This document shows, one piece after another, positions 51,359 to 61,419 of a stretch of DNA of 64,000 nt. The stretch is from Clostridia bacterium. GTDB lineage: Bacteria; Bacillota_A; Clostridia; Christensenellales; Borkfalkiaceae. Both the position numbers and the translations under genes were made by a program. How positions within the stretch are numbered: position 1 is the stretch's first letter; each line of letters starts with the position of its first letter. Below the pieces are notes generated by a model. That model was not told the origin of the DNA. It saw only the letters and a list, made by a program, of their open reading frames with translations, and searched no databases. The stretch is from contig JAFTQI010000022.1 of assembly GCA_017462825.1 (NCBI GenBank), positions 27,283 to 91,282 of the forward strand, given 5' to 3'.

Positions 51359-54300
51359 ATGTCTTATAAACTTACACCCGAACAATATAAAGACGCGGCG
51401 AGACGCCGTATCGACAATCCTAACACGGCAGAGAATACAAACTCTGCCGTGTCGGCATACGCGCGTATGTTAAATGCAAATCGTGCATTGGATAATAAAA
51501 ATCTTCAAAAACAAACGCAAGAACCCGAAGTAATCACGGCGGAAACGGACGACGAGCAGGCGGAGGGGAATTGGTTTGTCCGTACTCTTTCCACCATCGC
51601 CGCACCCGTGCTCCGTCTTTCCGAAGGTCTTGCGAAATTCGTTGAAAGCAGTATCCTTGACCTTGGCGCAGGGCTTGTAGCAAGTGTAGCGGATTTATTC
51701 GGTGCGGACGAAACGGCGAAAGATATTCAAGGCTGGGCGGCGCGGGATATGGTCGGCGAAGCGTTCGATTGGGAACCGATACAGGATATCTACAATAATT
51801 CTTGGTCCAACGAGTGGGGTAGATTTGGCGAAATCTTGCAAGAAGGTATTTACGCCGTCGGTAACCAAGCAATCCCGTTTGCGTTGAATTTTATTCCTGG
51901 TATTGGTACGGGGTTGGCTAAGGGCTTGTCTATCGCGTCGTACGCTATGAGCGGATACGGCGGTGGTTTTGAAGCTGCGTCGCAAGACGGTGGCTCTGTG
52001 CTCGGTGCGAGCGCGTACGGTTTGGTAAGCGCGGGCTTGGAAACGCTTATCGAAGGCGTTGGCGGTTCTATGAATTTTGGAGGCGCGTCGAAACAAGGCT
52101 TATCGAAAGTAATATCCAAAGTAGCGAAAGGAGAAACGGTACAGGCGCTTGCAGGTATGGTTATAGACGCTGTGGAAGAAGGCGCGGAAGAAGTCATTTC
52201 GGGCATGTTGGATAATTACGTGAAAGCAATGACGTATAAGAGCGATACTTCGTCCGTGCAAGCATATTTTGAAAATATATTCAACGCCGAACCCGCAACG
52301 CAAGAAGAATTGCTCGAACAGTTCTTCGTCGGCGCAATGGCAGGCGGATTGATGGCAGGTACGACGAAAGTCGTTACGCGTGCAAATTCGTCTTTACGCG
52401 TAAACGAAGCGGTACAAGAGATGGACGAACTCCGTGAAAAGAGCTATAACCTTAATCAGCGTGGTAAGGATACGACGGCGACGGAAGCGGAATACGCGGC
52501 GAAGGAACAAAAGCTTGTCGCATACGTAAATAAAAATCTCGATAAATTCAACGCCCGTAAGGAAAACGGGAATAAATCGGCAACGCAAATTCTCGATTAT
52601 ATGGATAAGAACTTTAACCGCGACGAAAGCGGTAATTTTACCACGTCCAAAAACGCGCTTGTAAAGACGGAAAACGTCAGCTACGGCACGACGGAAGCGG
52701 ATATTGAACGCGCGGTAACGTCGCAAGGAAATACGGTGCATAGCGGCGCGTTGGAAGGTACTTCCGCGCAAGCAAAACACACGGTTGAAAAGGCGATTAA
52801 CAATATCAATAAGGGATTGGGGAGAAATCGCCTTAATCTTGTCGTGGCGGATATTGCAGTAAGAGAAGACGGTACGCGTGATTACGGCTATTTGGCAGGC
52901 AATACCATTGTTGTGGACGCGTCTATGCTCGGTACGGACGTAGAATTTACCGTCGTGGAAAACGGTAAGCCTGTAAAATATAAGGCGGAGGCAGGCATTT
53001 CCACGCTCTTGCACGAAGTATTCCATTTTACGGAAGATACGAAGGCAGGGAAGAAATTGCGAGATACGCTCGCACAGTACGCTGTTGATAACGACGTGGA
53101 AACGGTAAACGAAGTGGAATCGGCGTACGGCAAAGAAAGCCTTAACGTGCAGTATAGCGAATTGTCGGCAAGACAATTAGAAAGATTGCTTTTTAATGAA
53201 AAAATTATCAACCGTTTGACGGAAGATAATTCTACGCTTGCGAAAAGAATTTTGCATAAAGCGGAACGTCTCTTAAATGCGCTGAAAGGGGAAAATTTGC
53301 ACGAAACGAAATCGGTTGAAGCGTTGCTCAAAAAGACGGTAAAGCTTTATAATAAGGCGATTTTGCAGGTAGGAAAAGGTAAGACGTATCAAACCGTTGC
53401 AAGAAAAGGACTTGACAACAAAGAGGAAAAAGAGTATAGTAGAAGAACGACAAAATATATCTCTTATAACACCATAGGAACGGCAAATGTTCACGTTATC
53501 CGTGAAGAATTGAAAAAGCTTTACGACGGGGTGGAAAATGGTATTGCCGACGGCGTTGCTATTGAACACGGAAATACGATTTATATCGTTGATTCGGGCA
53601 AAGACAATGGGGAATTAAGTTTTGGCGTTAGAAAGAGAAAAACTATTCAAGACGCTAAATTGCGAACGGAGACTATAAGGAGAATAAACAATGAGTCAGT
53701 ATCAAAAGGGCGTATTAGTGATGGATTATCTTCAAGGATTGGGACTGGATATGATAACAATTCTGGACGCAATTTGCGACGAGAACTTGGAAAAGAGTTA
53801 TCAAGTGATACAAGAGAATCCGCAAATCACGAAGAAGGAATTTCTGGCGAAGTTAGATATTCAAGAAGAATAACGGACGAAGAGCCACAAAGCAGGAGAG
53901 TAGAAGAAGATGGACGAGAAGAAAATCGAGAAGACGGAAGAGAAGCAAGAGAACGATTGGAAATTGGGGGACGCAGGGATAATAGTAGATGGAGAAGTGT
54001 TTCCTATACCGATGACAAAGGAAGAATTCATCAGTTATATGAACTCGTGCGAAATGGAGAAAAATACGACGAAATAAATCGTGTTGCTCAAGAAATATAT
54101 ACAAAGCCTAAAACCGAAACACAAGAAGGGTTGCAATGGCACGCAAAGAACGAAGAAATCAACCTTTATTTTGTAAAAACTCAATCGGCAACAAATGATT
54201 TTTATGTATTGGACGGTAATAATCTGTTTATCGACGAAAATGCAACGGAAAAACAATTTGTTGATATTCTCAACGTAGAAAAGCCTATTCAACGCAAGGT

Positions 54301-57300
54301 TGATAATAATAAGATTGCGAAAATATCGCAAAAACGTTGGAATAATCTTTTGTCGTGGAAACCCGATGCATACGTAACGAGAATTCCAATACAGCAATTC
54401 CTTGATATGACCACGCAAGACTATGTGGAGCAAAGAAGTATCAATGCACTTTCCGAGCAGTATGCAAAAAAATCAAGTGTGGGGAATATTCAAAACAACT
54501 ACCAAGAAGCGATTTACTTGGAAGTTGATTTCGAGACGGGAAAAGTAATCAATCACGACGGACGGCATAGATTGACGGAATTGTTAAACGCTGGGAACGG
54601 CTATGCGGATATATTCGTAATCCCGTCGAACAAAACCGATTTTGAAAGCAAAGCGCGTGTAGAAATCGAAGGACAGTTTGACGGAAAGAAATATCCGTTA
54701 GGGCTTGTCCGTGCCAAGAGTGAACGTTTTGCGCGTGCTATTGAAAATACGTTTAGAAGAGAAGACGGAAATATTCGTTATTCTCGTCGCGTAATCACGG
54801 CGGAAATGTCTGAACAAGAACGATATGATGCGTTAAAAGATAGAACGATTGAAAACGTTCCCGTTGCGAAAGAAATTTCGCAATCCGTCATTGATAGAGT
54901 GTCGGGGATTTCTTCTTGGGAAGATATTAACAAATATTTTAGCAGTGAAAAGAAAAGTCTTATCCGTAAACTCGCAAAAGAGTTTGGTGTATTCAAGGAA
55001 TATACCAATCAAGACGTAGAACTTAAATTTGAATTTTCAAGAAGTAATTTTAATGAAAGTTATGGTAAACAAAAGAAATCGTTCGTTTCTTTTGCGAAGA
55101 TGTTTTCTGTTTTTGATTCTATTGTGGAAAACGCAGTCGGTATTGAGGTTCACAATAGGAATAAAGAAGGATACAAGGCGGATGGCACCTTAAAGAACGT
55201 GTACGTGCTTGTAAGCGCTTTTGAAGATGACGGGCGTATTGTACCCGTAAAACTCGAAATAAAAGAGTTTTTGGACAAAAAAAATACTCTCTATGTCGCG
55301 ATTGCGTTAGAGAGCATAAAAAAAGACAAGTTCTCTCGGCAAGAGGTCGCCAAAGGCGTTGCCCAACAATACCGTCCCTTGTCTTCTACTATCAGTATAT
55401 CCGATTTGTTGGGAAACGTCAACCCCTTTGATAAAGATTTTTATAAATATATCCCGAAAATGTTTTTCGAGAATAAAAATAAGGGTGAAAGTGATAGCGA
55501 AATTAGACGCTCTCGCCGAGTAATTTCTCGTGAAGACGTAAGTAATGCCGTAGAAGACACGTTGCAAATACTGACGGCGGTAGGGAATATCGACGAAAAT
55601 GCCTTTGACGTCAGCTTGGAAAGAAAGAACAAATTGCTTTCGGTGTACGTAACGCAGTTAAAAGAACAAGCGGTAAACGGACGATTGACGGAAAAGAGCA
55701 AAACCGTCAAAAATCTTGTGGACGCTATTTTTGATAATGCGGTATTGACGGAGAACTACGTGGACGATTTGGGCGAAAGCGCAATGCTTTTGACTTCGCT
55801 TCGCCCGTACTTACACTCTATCGACCTTTCTGCTCCGTCTATTAAGGCGGACGTTCAGCAAAGATACGGAAAACAAAACAACATTTTCCGTCTTTGGGGC
55901 AAAAAGAACGGCGGTGTCGCTTGGGATAGCGCATTACAAGCGATTCTTGAAGACGTACCTGCTCTTGCGGTAGATACGGACGGGCAAGGCAATAACGAGA
56001 TTTCTACGCTGTTCAACGTGTTTGACAGCTACACAAAAGCCGTTGCGGATATGAAAAAGCAACGGCAGAAAGTAAAATCGGTTATTGAAAATACTCTTAA
56101 TGAAAAGGCTGAAAGAGTGTTTGAAATTAAAGCCGATAGCGAGCTGGCAAGCAGGATTAAAAATTCTACGCAATCGAAATACAGGGTAATTAAAGAGTAT
56201 TTGGTTGAAAAATTCGGCGATACGGAATTTACGCTTTCTGACGGTAAAAAAGCCATAATGGATAGAAGCGACGCCAAGGAGCTGTCGCATTTGGCAAACG
56301 ACAAAAGAATAGCGGAACTTGCAAATATTAAGGAGCTTATAGAAAACGCTCGGTTGTTTGCGGAAGAAACAAAGGTAAAACATAATAAGTTTGACGCTTT
56401 CTCTTACTATAAAATAAAAGTTTCCTTTGAAGGGGAAACTTTTGCGGTGCTGTTAAACGTTGGTCGCGCTAAAAACAACGGGCGTTATCATATTTACAGT
56501 ATTACGAATTACAACAAAAAAAGAGTCGCCGGCCGAGCATCTCTCGGTCTCTCGCGCCCCGTAGGTAACGCGATTAAAAACGACTCTTCTACTACTATTA
56601 TACACGAAACTTCGGAAAAGTCAACACAAAACCAAGAAAACAGTGATATTATCAAAGATATTCTTGCAAAAAGATTGGTAGCCGTTTTGAACGAAAGCGG
56701 AACGGAGCTTGTTACCAAGCTTACGGCGAACAAGCTGCAAACGATAATTGCCGAAGAACGCAACGCATTGCAAGAAACGTTGCGCGCGGTTAAAAACGGC
56801 GAAAGCGAAATCGCGTTCCAAGGAAAAAGCTTGTCGGCGAAAGCAAAGCAACAGCTTGGCGAGATTGTGGACGTTATCGCCAAAGAACGAGCAAGTGTGT
56901 ATGCGGAAAAGAAAGCGGACGCGGTTATTGCGCATATCAAAAAAGGCGTTATGGCGGAAGAAATGCGAGATATTCGCAAGACGGAAGCTTACAAAAAGAT
57001 AAGCGAATATATCGCCGAAAGACGGTTACAGGAAAACAAAGAGATTTCCATTAAGTCTATTGAAGAAAGCAATCCCACGGCTGTATTTAGCCTGAAACAA
57101 ACGATTGCGACGGTAAAGAGAGTTCGCGCGTTGGAAAAGAGCAACGCAAGCGTATTAAAGCAAATCCGCGATATGGATACAGCGCTCTTAAAGCAACGGA
57201 CAAAAGAGATTGCGATAAACGATACTCCTATCAATTTGGTTGACGGACTGAAAAATAGCATAAACGCATTGTATAAGACGTCGGTGGACGGAAAGCGTTT

Positions 57301-60300
57301 ATTGACGTCATACGAAGAAATGATTTCTTCGGGTACGCTGAAAAACTTAATCGCGTCCTTCCGTGAATATTGCGCGGATAACAATCCTATCGTTCAAGAT
57401 TTGATTGACAGCGGTATGATGGATGGCGTAAGAGAACGGCTGGAAGCGTACGAAAAATACGTGGAAGCGCTTGACGCGGACGCATACGGGAATATGTCGC
57501 TGTTGGAAAAACAAACTTTTCACAATGCGTTTGCGACGTTCTTGGCGGAAGTGGTACGGGACACGAAACCTACGACGAATATTACCGTTAACGGCAAAAC
57601 CGTTTCGATGAAAAAATATAGGGATAAGTCTTTGCGTAGTATTGCAAGCTCGTTGAAACGTGATAGAAACGGAAAAATTCGTGGTGGCAAGCGTGGGTTT
57701 GCTGCGTTTTCGGCTAAGTTTTTCCAAGAATCCGTACGACCTTTTGAAGCGATTGCTATGGCGGAAAATTACGCTGGCGCATTAGAAGCACTTTACCAAG
57801 AGGTACGTACAGGCGCCATCAAGGGGGAGATTGCTCGCGCGGATTTAGAAGATTTAATTTACGATTTTTTGGACGACAAAAATAATAAAGTAAACGGAAA
57901 GAAATACGACAGCGTTTTAACGTCGCAGGAAGTAACGATTAAGCATAGTCAAGGCGAGTTTGTTATAAGTAAAGGTGAATTGATAGGCTTGTATCTTACG
58001 CTTATTCAAGAAGACGGCTTTATGCACGCAGACGCAAACAATCCTATGGCGGAAGGTATTTATTTTGATGATAAAGAGAAATCCACGGATTATCGTAACA
58101 AGACAGCGTTAAAGTTCACGGCTGAAAATCTCGTGGAAATGGAAAAGCTGTTGAACGAAAAAGACCTTTTGTTTATCGAAAAAGTACGTGGGTTTTTCGC
58201 GGAAGCAGGGAAATTAAAAGCAGAAGTTGATATGTATCTTTACGGTATGGAACGGCTTTTGGGTGAGGATTATTATCCTTTGCGTACCGACGAGAGTGCA
58301 AGAGCTTCAAAGCTTGGCGATAAGGTGGCTTTTTATGACGAGTTGGACCCTTCGGGGCATTTGTCTATCAATCAAAGCCGTACTTCGGGTATCAACGCTT
58401 TGCGCGTAGGAAACGTTTTAGACGTGCTTACTTCTTATGCAAAATCGGTGGGATTATACTACGGCGTTGCTATTCCCATTGCGGATATGCGCTTGGTTTA
58501 CAATAGCAAAAGCGTATATGGCGATTCGATTAAAACAACGATAGCAAAATATAACACGGATTCTTTTGATAAGTATTTTGATAAGCTTTTATTAGACGTA
58601 CAAGGCGCGATAAAAGTATCCGATTCGTTTTTAGAACGGCAAAGACAAAGATATGCGAGTTTTGCTGTTGCTGCAAATATCAAGTCGCCGATTAAGGCGT
58701 TTGGCGGTTTGTTTTCTCTTTCGGGGCGATTGAAAACCACGGCGTTCTTGAAGGGGTTAACAACTTCTCCGTTTACATTGATAAAATCTGGTAAAGCGGA
58801 TTTTTCACAAATGTATGAGTATTGCCCGGCAACGAGAATCCGTTACAGGGATAAGCAGGCTACGCTTGCGGCGATGAACGTGGAACGCGGTTCAAGAGCA
58901 AAAAATAAGCTTGTTGATACATTGGCAATCGGGATTGAGCTTGTCGATAAATATACGGTGTACGTTGCTTGGAATTCTGCGAAGGCGGAAGCGGGCGCGG
59001 TTGGCGCGAACGCCAATAATCCTGAACTCTTAAAAAAAGCAGGTAAACTTCTTGACGAAACATTGGATACGATAGACCGTTTTGAAATGACGGAAAGAAA
59101 CGCGTTCTCCCGTTCGGAAGATTCTTTCCGTCGTGGACTTGCGATGTTTACCAGCTCCGCGCAAGCGCAATTAACGCAATTTATTGATAAGACGTTTAGG
59201 CTTATTCATTTATACAATCAAAAGAAACACTTGCCGACGATAATTAAAGAAGCAGAAGCGGATAAGGCAAAGTATTCACAACTTGTTGCGGATGAAGAAC
59301 GGGCGGTAGAAAAAGCAAATCAAGTCGGGGATAAGAATATACTCCGTAATGCGGAATATCGCCTGCGTAAAGCCAAAGAAATGCTTAATGATAAGACAAT
59401 GCTTATCAGCGAACTTTATCAAAAGCAAGCTACTATCGATAAAGATATTAAAAAAGCGCAACTGTTTACGAAGAAGGCTATCGTTTCAATTTCTATGGCA
59501 ATCGTTGTTTCTGCGGCTTTGAGTCAGCTCATGTCTAACCTTATGGGAGACGAGGACGAAGAAGAAACGGGCGTAAATTTTGTGTACGGTATGTTGGATG
59601 AAAGCCTTTCCAATGTATTCGGTATGTTGCCTCTTGTCGGTCAATTCTACAATGCTCTTGAATTTAATATTGGCAATTTTGAGAAGAAAAGCTATGATAT
59701 GAGTTTTTGGGTTATTGACGAGTGGAACGCTTTGGCCGATGCGCTTAACGGTTTTGTTGCGTTGATGGACGGAAGCGGAACAAAAACCCCGGCACGCGTG
59801 GCGAGGGATTTTGCGTACGCGCTTGGTCAATGGTTCGGTATTCCTACAAGAAACCTTTTCAATGCAATGAATACTGTATTAAAAGCGGTTCCTTCGGCAC
59901 GTTATACGGTAAACGATTGGTTCTCGAAAGGGAGCTATGGTAGCGATTTGAAAAAGGCGATTGATTCCAAAGACATCGAGCTGGCGGATACTATCGTTCG
60001 TTTAATGATGAAGGATACGTTCGGGGATACGGATACGAAAGTCGTGAAAACGGTTCGTTCTCTTTACGAGCAGGGTTATACGGGCGTTATTCCAAAAACC
60101 GTTTCGTCTTCTATCACTATTAACGGCGAAAGCTACACGATGACGCAAAAGCAACAAGCCGCGTTCAAGCGCACGTATTCACAGTCGGATACGGCGATAG
60201 AAAAGCTTATCGGTAAGCAGTCGTTTACTACGCTTTCCGCGAAAGTACAGGCGGATTCGATAAAATGGATTTACGATTATTACTATCAAAAAGCGAAAGA

Positions 60301-60637
60301 AGAACTTACAGGAATTGAGGACGATAGCAAAAAGGCCTTGTTTGGTTCGTATATCAACGTGGAAACGCTTGCCGTGGCGTATGGCTATTGCAAGAGCTTG
60401 GACGCGGATATGGATAAATCGGGCAATGCGATTGTCGGTACTCGAAAAGCAAAAGTTGTACGGTATCTTAACTCGTTAAGATTGACGGCTGCGGAAAAAT
60501 ATATGATACTTGGGTATCTCGGTTATTCTCCCGTTTCAACAAGCGCAAGCGCGTTGATAACGACGTATGCGAGAAAGAACGGAGCGAGCAATTCGGAAAT
60601 ACAAGAATTGCTCACGATGTGCAATATCGTGGCGTAA
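51359..60637 (+). CDS. Giant polyvalent internal virion protein (3092 residues)
   Basis: The protein begins with a helical, partly hydrophobic part (residues 1-330). A zinc metallopeptidase motif 'LLHEVFHFTED' lies at about 549-559. Later come a small nuclease-like or ParB-like stretch with 'NHDGRHRLTELLNAGNGYADIFVIP' (about 1063-1087), an LPD3/PBECR-like region 'YYKIKVSFEGETFAVLLNVGR...YHIYSITNYNKK' (about 1680-1720), long helices, and a membrane-active segment 'AIVSISMAIVVSAALSQLM' (about 2705). This is the architecture of polyvalent proteins packed in phage heads and injected with the genome. It may help DNA cross the wall and carry anti-host enzymes. Several internal linkers recur as 'YSRR' boundaries, likely cleavage or domain joints. 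Confidence 0.82.
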   Translation: MSYKLTPEQYKDAARRRIDNPNTAENTNSAVSAYARMLNANRALDNKNLQKQTQEPEVITAETDDEQAEGNWFVRTLSTIAAPVLRLSEGLAKFVESSILDLGAGLVASVADLFGADETAKDIQGWAARDMVGEAFDWEPIQDIYNNSWSNEWGRFGEILQEGIYAVGNQAIPFALNFIPGIGTGLAKGLSIASYAMSGYGGGFEAASQDGGSVLGASAYGLVSAGLETLIEGVGGSMNFGGASKQGLSKVISKVAKGETVQALAGMVIDAVEEGAEEVISGMLDNYVKAMTYKSDTSSVQAYFENIFNAEPATQEELLEQFFVGAMAGGLMAGTTKVVTRANSSLRVNEAVQEMDELREKSYNLNQRGKDTTATEAEYAAKEQKLVAYVNKNLDKFNARKENGNKSATQILDYMDKNFNRDESGNFTTSKNALVKTENVSYGTTEADIERAVTSQGNTVHSGALEGTSAQAKHTVEKAINNINKGLGRNRLNLVVADIAVREDGTRDYGYLAGNTIVVDASMLGTDVEFTVVENGKPVKYKAEAGISTLLHEVFHFTEDTKAGKKLRDTLAQYAVDNDVETVNEVESAYGKESLNVQYSELSARQLERLLFNEKIINRLTEDNSTLAKRILHKAERLLNALKGENLHETKSVEALLKKTVKLYNKAILQVGKGKTYQTVARKGLDNKEEKEYSRRTTKYISYNTIGTANVHVIREELKKLYDGVENGIADGVAIEHGNTIYIVDSGKDNGELSFGVRKRKTIQDAKLRTETIRRINNESVSKGRISDGLSSRIGTGYDNNSGRNLRRELGKELSSDTRESANHEEGISGEVRYSRRITDEEPQSRRVEEDGREENREDGREARERLEIGGRRDNSRWRSVSYTDDKGRIHQLYELVRNGEKYDEINRVAQEIYTKPKTETQEGLQWHAKNEEINLYFVKTQSATNDFYVLDGNNLFIDENATEKQFVDILNVEKPIQRKVDNNKIAKISQKRWNNLLSWKPDAYVTRIPIQQFLDMTTQDYVEQRSINALSEQYAKKSSVGNIQNNYQEAIYLEVDFETGKVINHDGRHRLTELLNAGNGYADIFVIPSNKTDFESKARVEIEGQFDGKKYPLGLVRAKSERFARAIENTFRREDGNIRYSRRVITAEMSEQERYDALKDRTIENVPVAKEISQSVIDRVSGISSWEDINKYFSSEKKSLIRKLAKEFGVFKEYTNQDVELKFEFSRSNFNESYGKQKKSFVSFAKMFSVFDSIVENAVGIEVHNRNKEGYKADGTLKNVYVLVSAFEDDGRIVPVKLEIKEFLDKKNTLYVAIALESIKKDKFSRQEVAKGVAQQYRPLSSTISISDLLGNVNPFDKDFYKYIPKMFFENKNKGESDSEIRRSRRVISREDVSNAVEDTLQILTAVGNIDENAFDVSLERKNKLLSVYVTQLKEQAVNGRLTEKSKTVKNLVDAIFDNAVLTENYVDDLGESAMLLTSLRPYLHSIDLSAPSIKADVQQRYGKQNNIFRLWGKKNGGVAWDSALQAILEDVPALAVDTDGQGNNEISTLFNVFDSYTKAVADMKKQRQKVKSVIENTLNEKAERVFEIKADSELASRIKNSTQSKYRVIKEYLVEKFGDTEFTLSDGKKAIMDRSDAKELSHLANDKRIAELANIKELIENARLFAEETKVKHNKFDAFSYYKIKVSFEGETFAVLLNVGRAKNNGRYHIYSITNYNKKRVAGRASLGLSRPVGNAIKNDSSTTIIHETSEKSTQNQENSDIIKDILAKRLVAVLNESGTELVTKLTANKLQTIIAEERNALQETLRAVKNGESEIAFQGKSLSAKAKQQLGEIVDVIAKERASVYAEKKADAVIAHIKKGVMAEEMRDIRKTEAYKKISEYIAERRLQENKEISIKSIEESNPTAVFSLKQTIATVKRVRALEKSNASVLKQIRDMDTALLKQRTKEIAINDTPINLVDGLKNSINALYKTSVDGKRLLTSYEEMISSGTLKNLIASFREYCADNNPIVQDLIDSGMMDGVRERLEAYEKYVEALDADAYGNMSLLEKQTFHNAFATFLAEVVRDTKPTTNITVNGKTVSMKKYRDKSLRSIASSLKRDRNGKIRGGKRGFAAFSAKFFQESVRPFEAIAMAENYAGALEALYQEVRTGAIKGEIARADLEDLIYDFLDDKNNKVNGKKYDSVLTSQEVTIKHSQGEFVISKGELIGLYLTLIQEDGFMHADANNPMAEGIYFDDKEKSTDYRNKTALKFTAENLVEMEKLLNEKDLLFIEKVRGFFAEAGKLKAEVDMYLYGMERLLGEDYYPLRTDESARASKLGDKVAFYDELDPSGHLSINQSRTSGINALRVGNVLDVLTSYAKSVGLYYGVAIPIADMRLVYNSKSVYGDSIKTTIAKYNTDSFDKYFDKLLLDVQGAIKVSDSFLERQRQRYASFAVAANIKSPIKAFGGLFSLSGRLKTTAFLKGLTTSPFTLIKSGKADFSQMYEYCPATRIRYRDKQATLAAMNVERGSRAKNKLVDTLAIGIELVDKYTVYVAWNSAKAEAGAVGANANNPELLKKAGKLLDETLDTIDRFEMTERNAFSRSEDSFRRGLAMFTSSAQAQLTQFIDKTFRLIHLYNQKKHLPTIIKEAEADKAKYSQLVADEERAVEKANQVGDKNILRNAEYRLRKAKEMLNDKTMLISELYQKQATIDKDIKKAQLFTKKAIVSISMAIVVSAALSQLMSNLMGDEDEEETGVNFVYGMLDESLSNVFGMLPLVGQFYNALEFNIGNFEKKSYDMSFWVIDEWNALADALNGFVALMDGSGTKTPARVARDFAYALGQWFGIPTRNLFNAMNTVLKAVPSARYTVNDWFSKGSYGSDLKKAIDSKDIELADTIVRLMMKDTFGDTDTKVVKTVRSLYEQGYTGVIPKTVSSSITINGESYTMTQKQQAAFKRTYSQSDTAIEKLIGKQSFTTLSAKVQADSIKWIYDYYYQKAKEELTGIEDDSKKALFGSYINVETLAVAYGYCKSLDADMDKSGNAIVGTRKAKVVRYLNSLRLTAAEKYMILGYLGYSPVSTSASALITTYARKNGASNSEIQELLTMCNIVA
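53691..53873 (+). CDS. Embedded small ORF in the +1 frame of the giant gene
   Basis: The 60-residue product 'MSQYQKGVLVMDYLQGLGLD...' reads like a folded protein, with helix-friendly hydrophobics, whereas the giant frame here is an S/R/G/E-rich linker. A strong AAGGAG with 7-8 base spacing precedes the ATG at 53691. It ends at 53873 and is followed in the same frame by a second ORF at 53910. Both lie inside one gene and would need internal ribosome entry. Translation is inferred, not shown. Confidence 0.5.
   Translation: MSQYQKGVLVMDYLQGLGLDMITILDAICDENLEKSYQVIQENPQITKKEFLAKLDIQEE
53910..54077 (+). CDS. Second embedded small ORF in the same alternate frame
   Basis: The 55-residue product ('MDEKKIEKTEEKQENDWKLG' followed by 'DAGIIVDGEVFPIPMTKEEF') has a plausible folded C-terminal half. 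AGGAGAG lies about 12 bases before ATG 53910. It is in the same frame as 53691 and ends at 54077. The host frame across it is a low-complexity, arginine/glutamate-rich linker, as expected of overprinting. Confidence 0.45.
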   Translation: MDEKKIEKTEEKQENDWKLGDAGIIVDGEVFPIPMTKEEFISYMNSCEMEKNTTK

Positions 60638-60649
60638 AAAAGATATAAT

Positions 60650-60679
60650 AAAAGCGACAGGCTGAACCTGTCGCTTTTA
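60650..60679. terminator. Terminator closing the virion gene block
   Basis: AAAAGCGACAGG-CTGAA-CCTGTCGCTTTT is a long perfect stem with A and T flanks just after the giant gene, and it also serves the convergent gene at 60712. Confidence 0.9.
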
Positions 60680-60711
60680 TAGTTATATGTATGTATTTAT
60701 TTCCTATAAGA

Positions 60712-61113
60712 TTATTTATTGTTGCTTGAGTCAGTAGCGATTGTTTCATCTATATATTCTATTGAAGGGTTGAGTTCTAATAATATATTTTTAATTTCTT
60801 CGATTTGTTCAGGGTTGACGATTACGCATAAAGTACCAAGGACGGTTGATAAGGTCATACGTCTCAACTTTTTATTGAGTTTGAAAATTCCCATCTTTGA
60901 GCGTGTTATGTGGATTTGTTGTGTTTCATCAATACGCGCTCGGAGGGTATTTGTTATGAGCTTGCACCGTCTACAATAAAAAGCTTTATCAGTAATTATA
61001 AATTTTGTCCAGTCAAATGCGGCGCGGTGTGGTATCAGCGTTTGTAATTGTTCAGCAAATAAAATGGTTTCATTTGTTGGGATGCTTGAAATTTTGACAT
61101 TTTTTCTAATCAT
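60712..61113 (-). CDS. Accessory protein, possible bacterial PH-like fold
   Basis: The 133-residue protein has 'FDWTKFIITDKAFYCRRCKLITNTLRARIDETQQIHITRSKMGIFKL', alternating strands that resemble small bacterial PH-like domains, then a C-terminal 'VNPEQIEEIKNIL' helix. It is transcribed from a promoter whose spacer is a perfect palindrome and lies divergent from the XRE regulator at 61206, so it is repressed in ordinary conditions or autoregulated. A lysogenic-conversion role is possible; the fold call is tentative. Confidence 0.62.
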   Translation of the reverse strand: MIRKNVKISSIPTNETILFAEQLQTLIPHRAAFDWTKFIITDKAFYCRRCKLITNTLRARIDETQQIHITRSKMGIFKLNKKLRRMTLSTVLGTLCVIVNPEQIEEIKNILLELNPSIEYIDETIATDSSNNK

Positions 61114-61142
61114 AGTAGTGTCTCCTTTGTAAGTTTTACTTG

Positions 61143-61171
61143 ATTATATCACTTAATATATTAAGTGTCAA
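61143..61171 (-). promoter_or_regulatory. Promoter with perfect 18-bp palindromic operator
   Basis: On the reverse strand TTGACA (61166-61171) and TATAAT (61143-61148) are 17 apart, and CACTTAATA-TATTAAGTG (61150-61167) fills the spacer. A related half site 'attgagt' lies near 61187, next to the -10 (TATAAT 61194-61199) of the forward XRE gene. Confidence 0.85.
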
Positions 61172-61205
61172 GTATTTTATTCAATTTATTGAGTATAATG
61201 TAAAT

Positions 61206-61415
61206 ATGAAAGTATTTGGGGAAAGATTGTTAGAGTTAAGAAAAGAAAGAAATATCAGTCAAGCAACACTTGCAAAATTGTTGGGCGTGAGTTCGGGAAT
61301 CGTTTGTTTGTGGGAAACGGACCGTAGTGAACCGACGGCACCTAATATAGTGAAGATTGCAGATTTTTTCAATGTGGCAACTGATTTTCTTCTCGGAAGA
61401 TGTGATGATTGTTAA
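61206..61415 (+). CDS. XRE-family regulator of the right-end accessory module
   Basis: The 69-residue protein reads 'LRKERNISQATLAKLLGVSSGIVCLWETDRSEPTAPNIVKIADFFNVATDFLLGR', a classical XRE domain. Its leader is short (TATAAT 61194-61199, ATG 61206), so the transcript may be nearly leaderless. It lies divergent from the 60712 gene across the palindromic operator and is its likely repressor. Confidence 0.85.
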   Translation: MKVFGERLLELRKERNISQATLAKLLGVSSGIVCLWETDRSEPTAPNIVKIADFFNVATDFLLGRCDDC

Positions 61416-61419
61416 TAAA

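Noticed and set aside
56519..56590. Terminator-like inverted repeat (AAGAGTCG ... CGACTCTT) in the giant phage gene, suggesting two genes
   Set aside because: The long frame stays open through it, there is no T run, and no stop or new start with a ribosome site is nearby.
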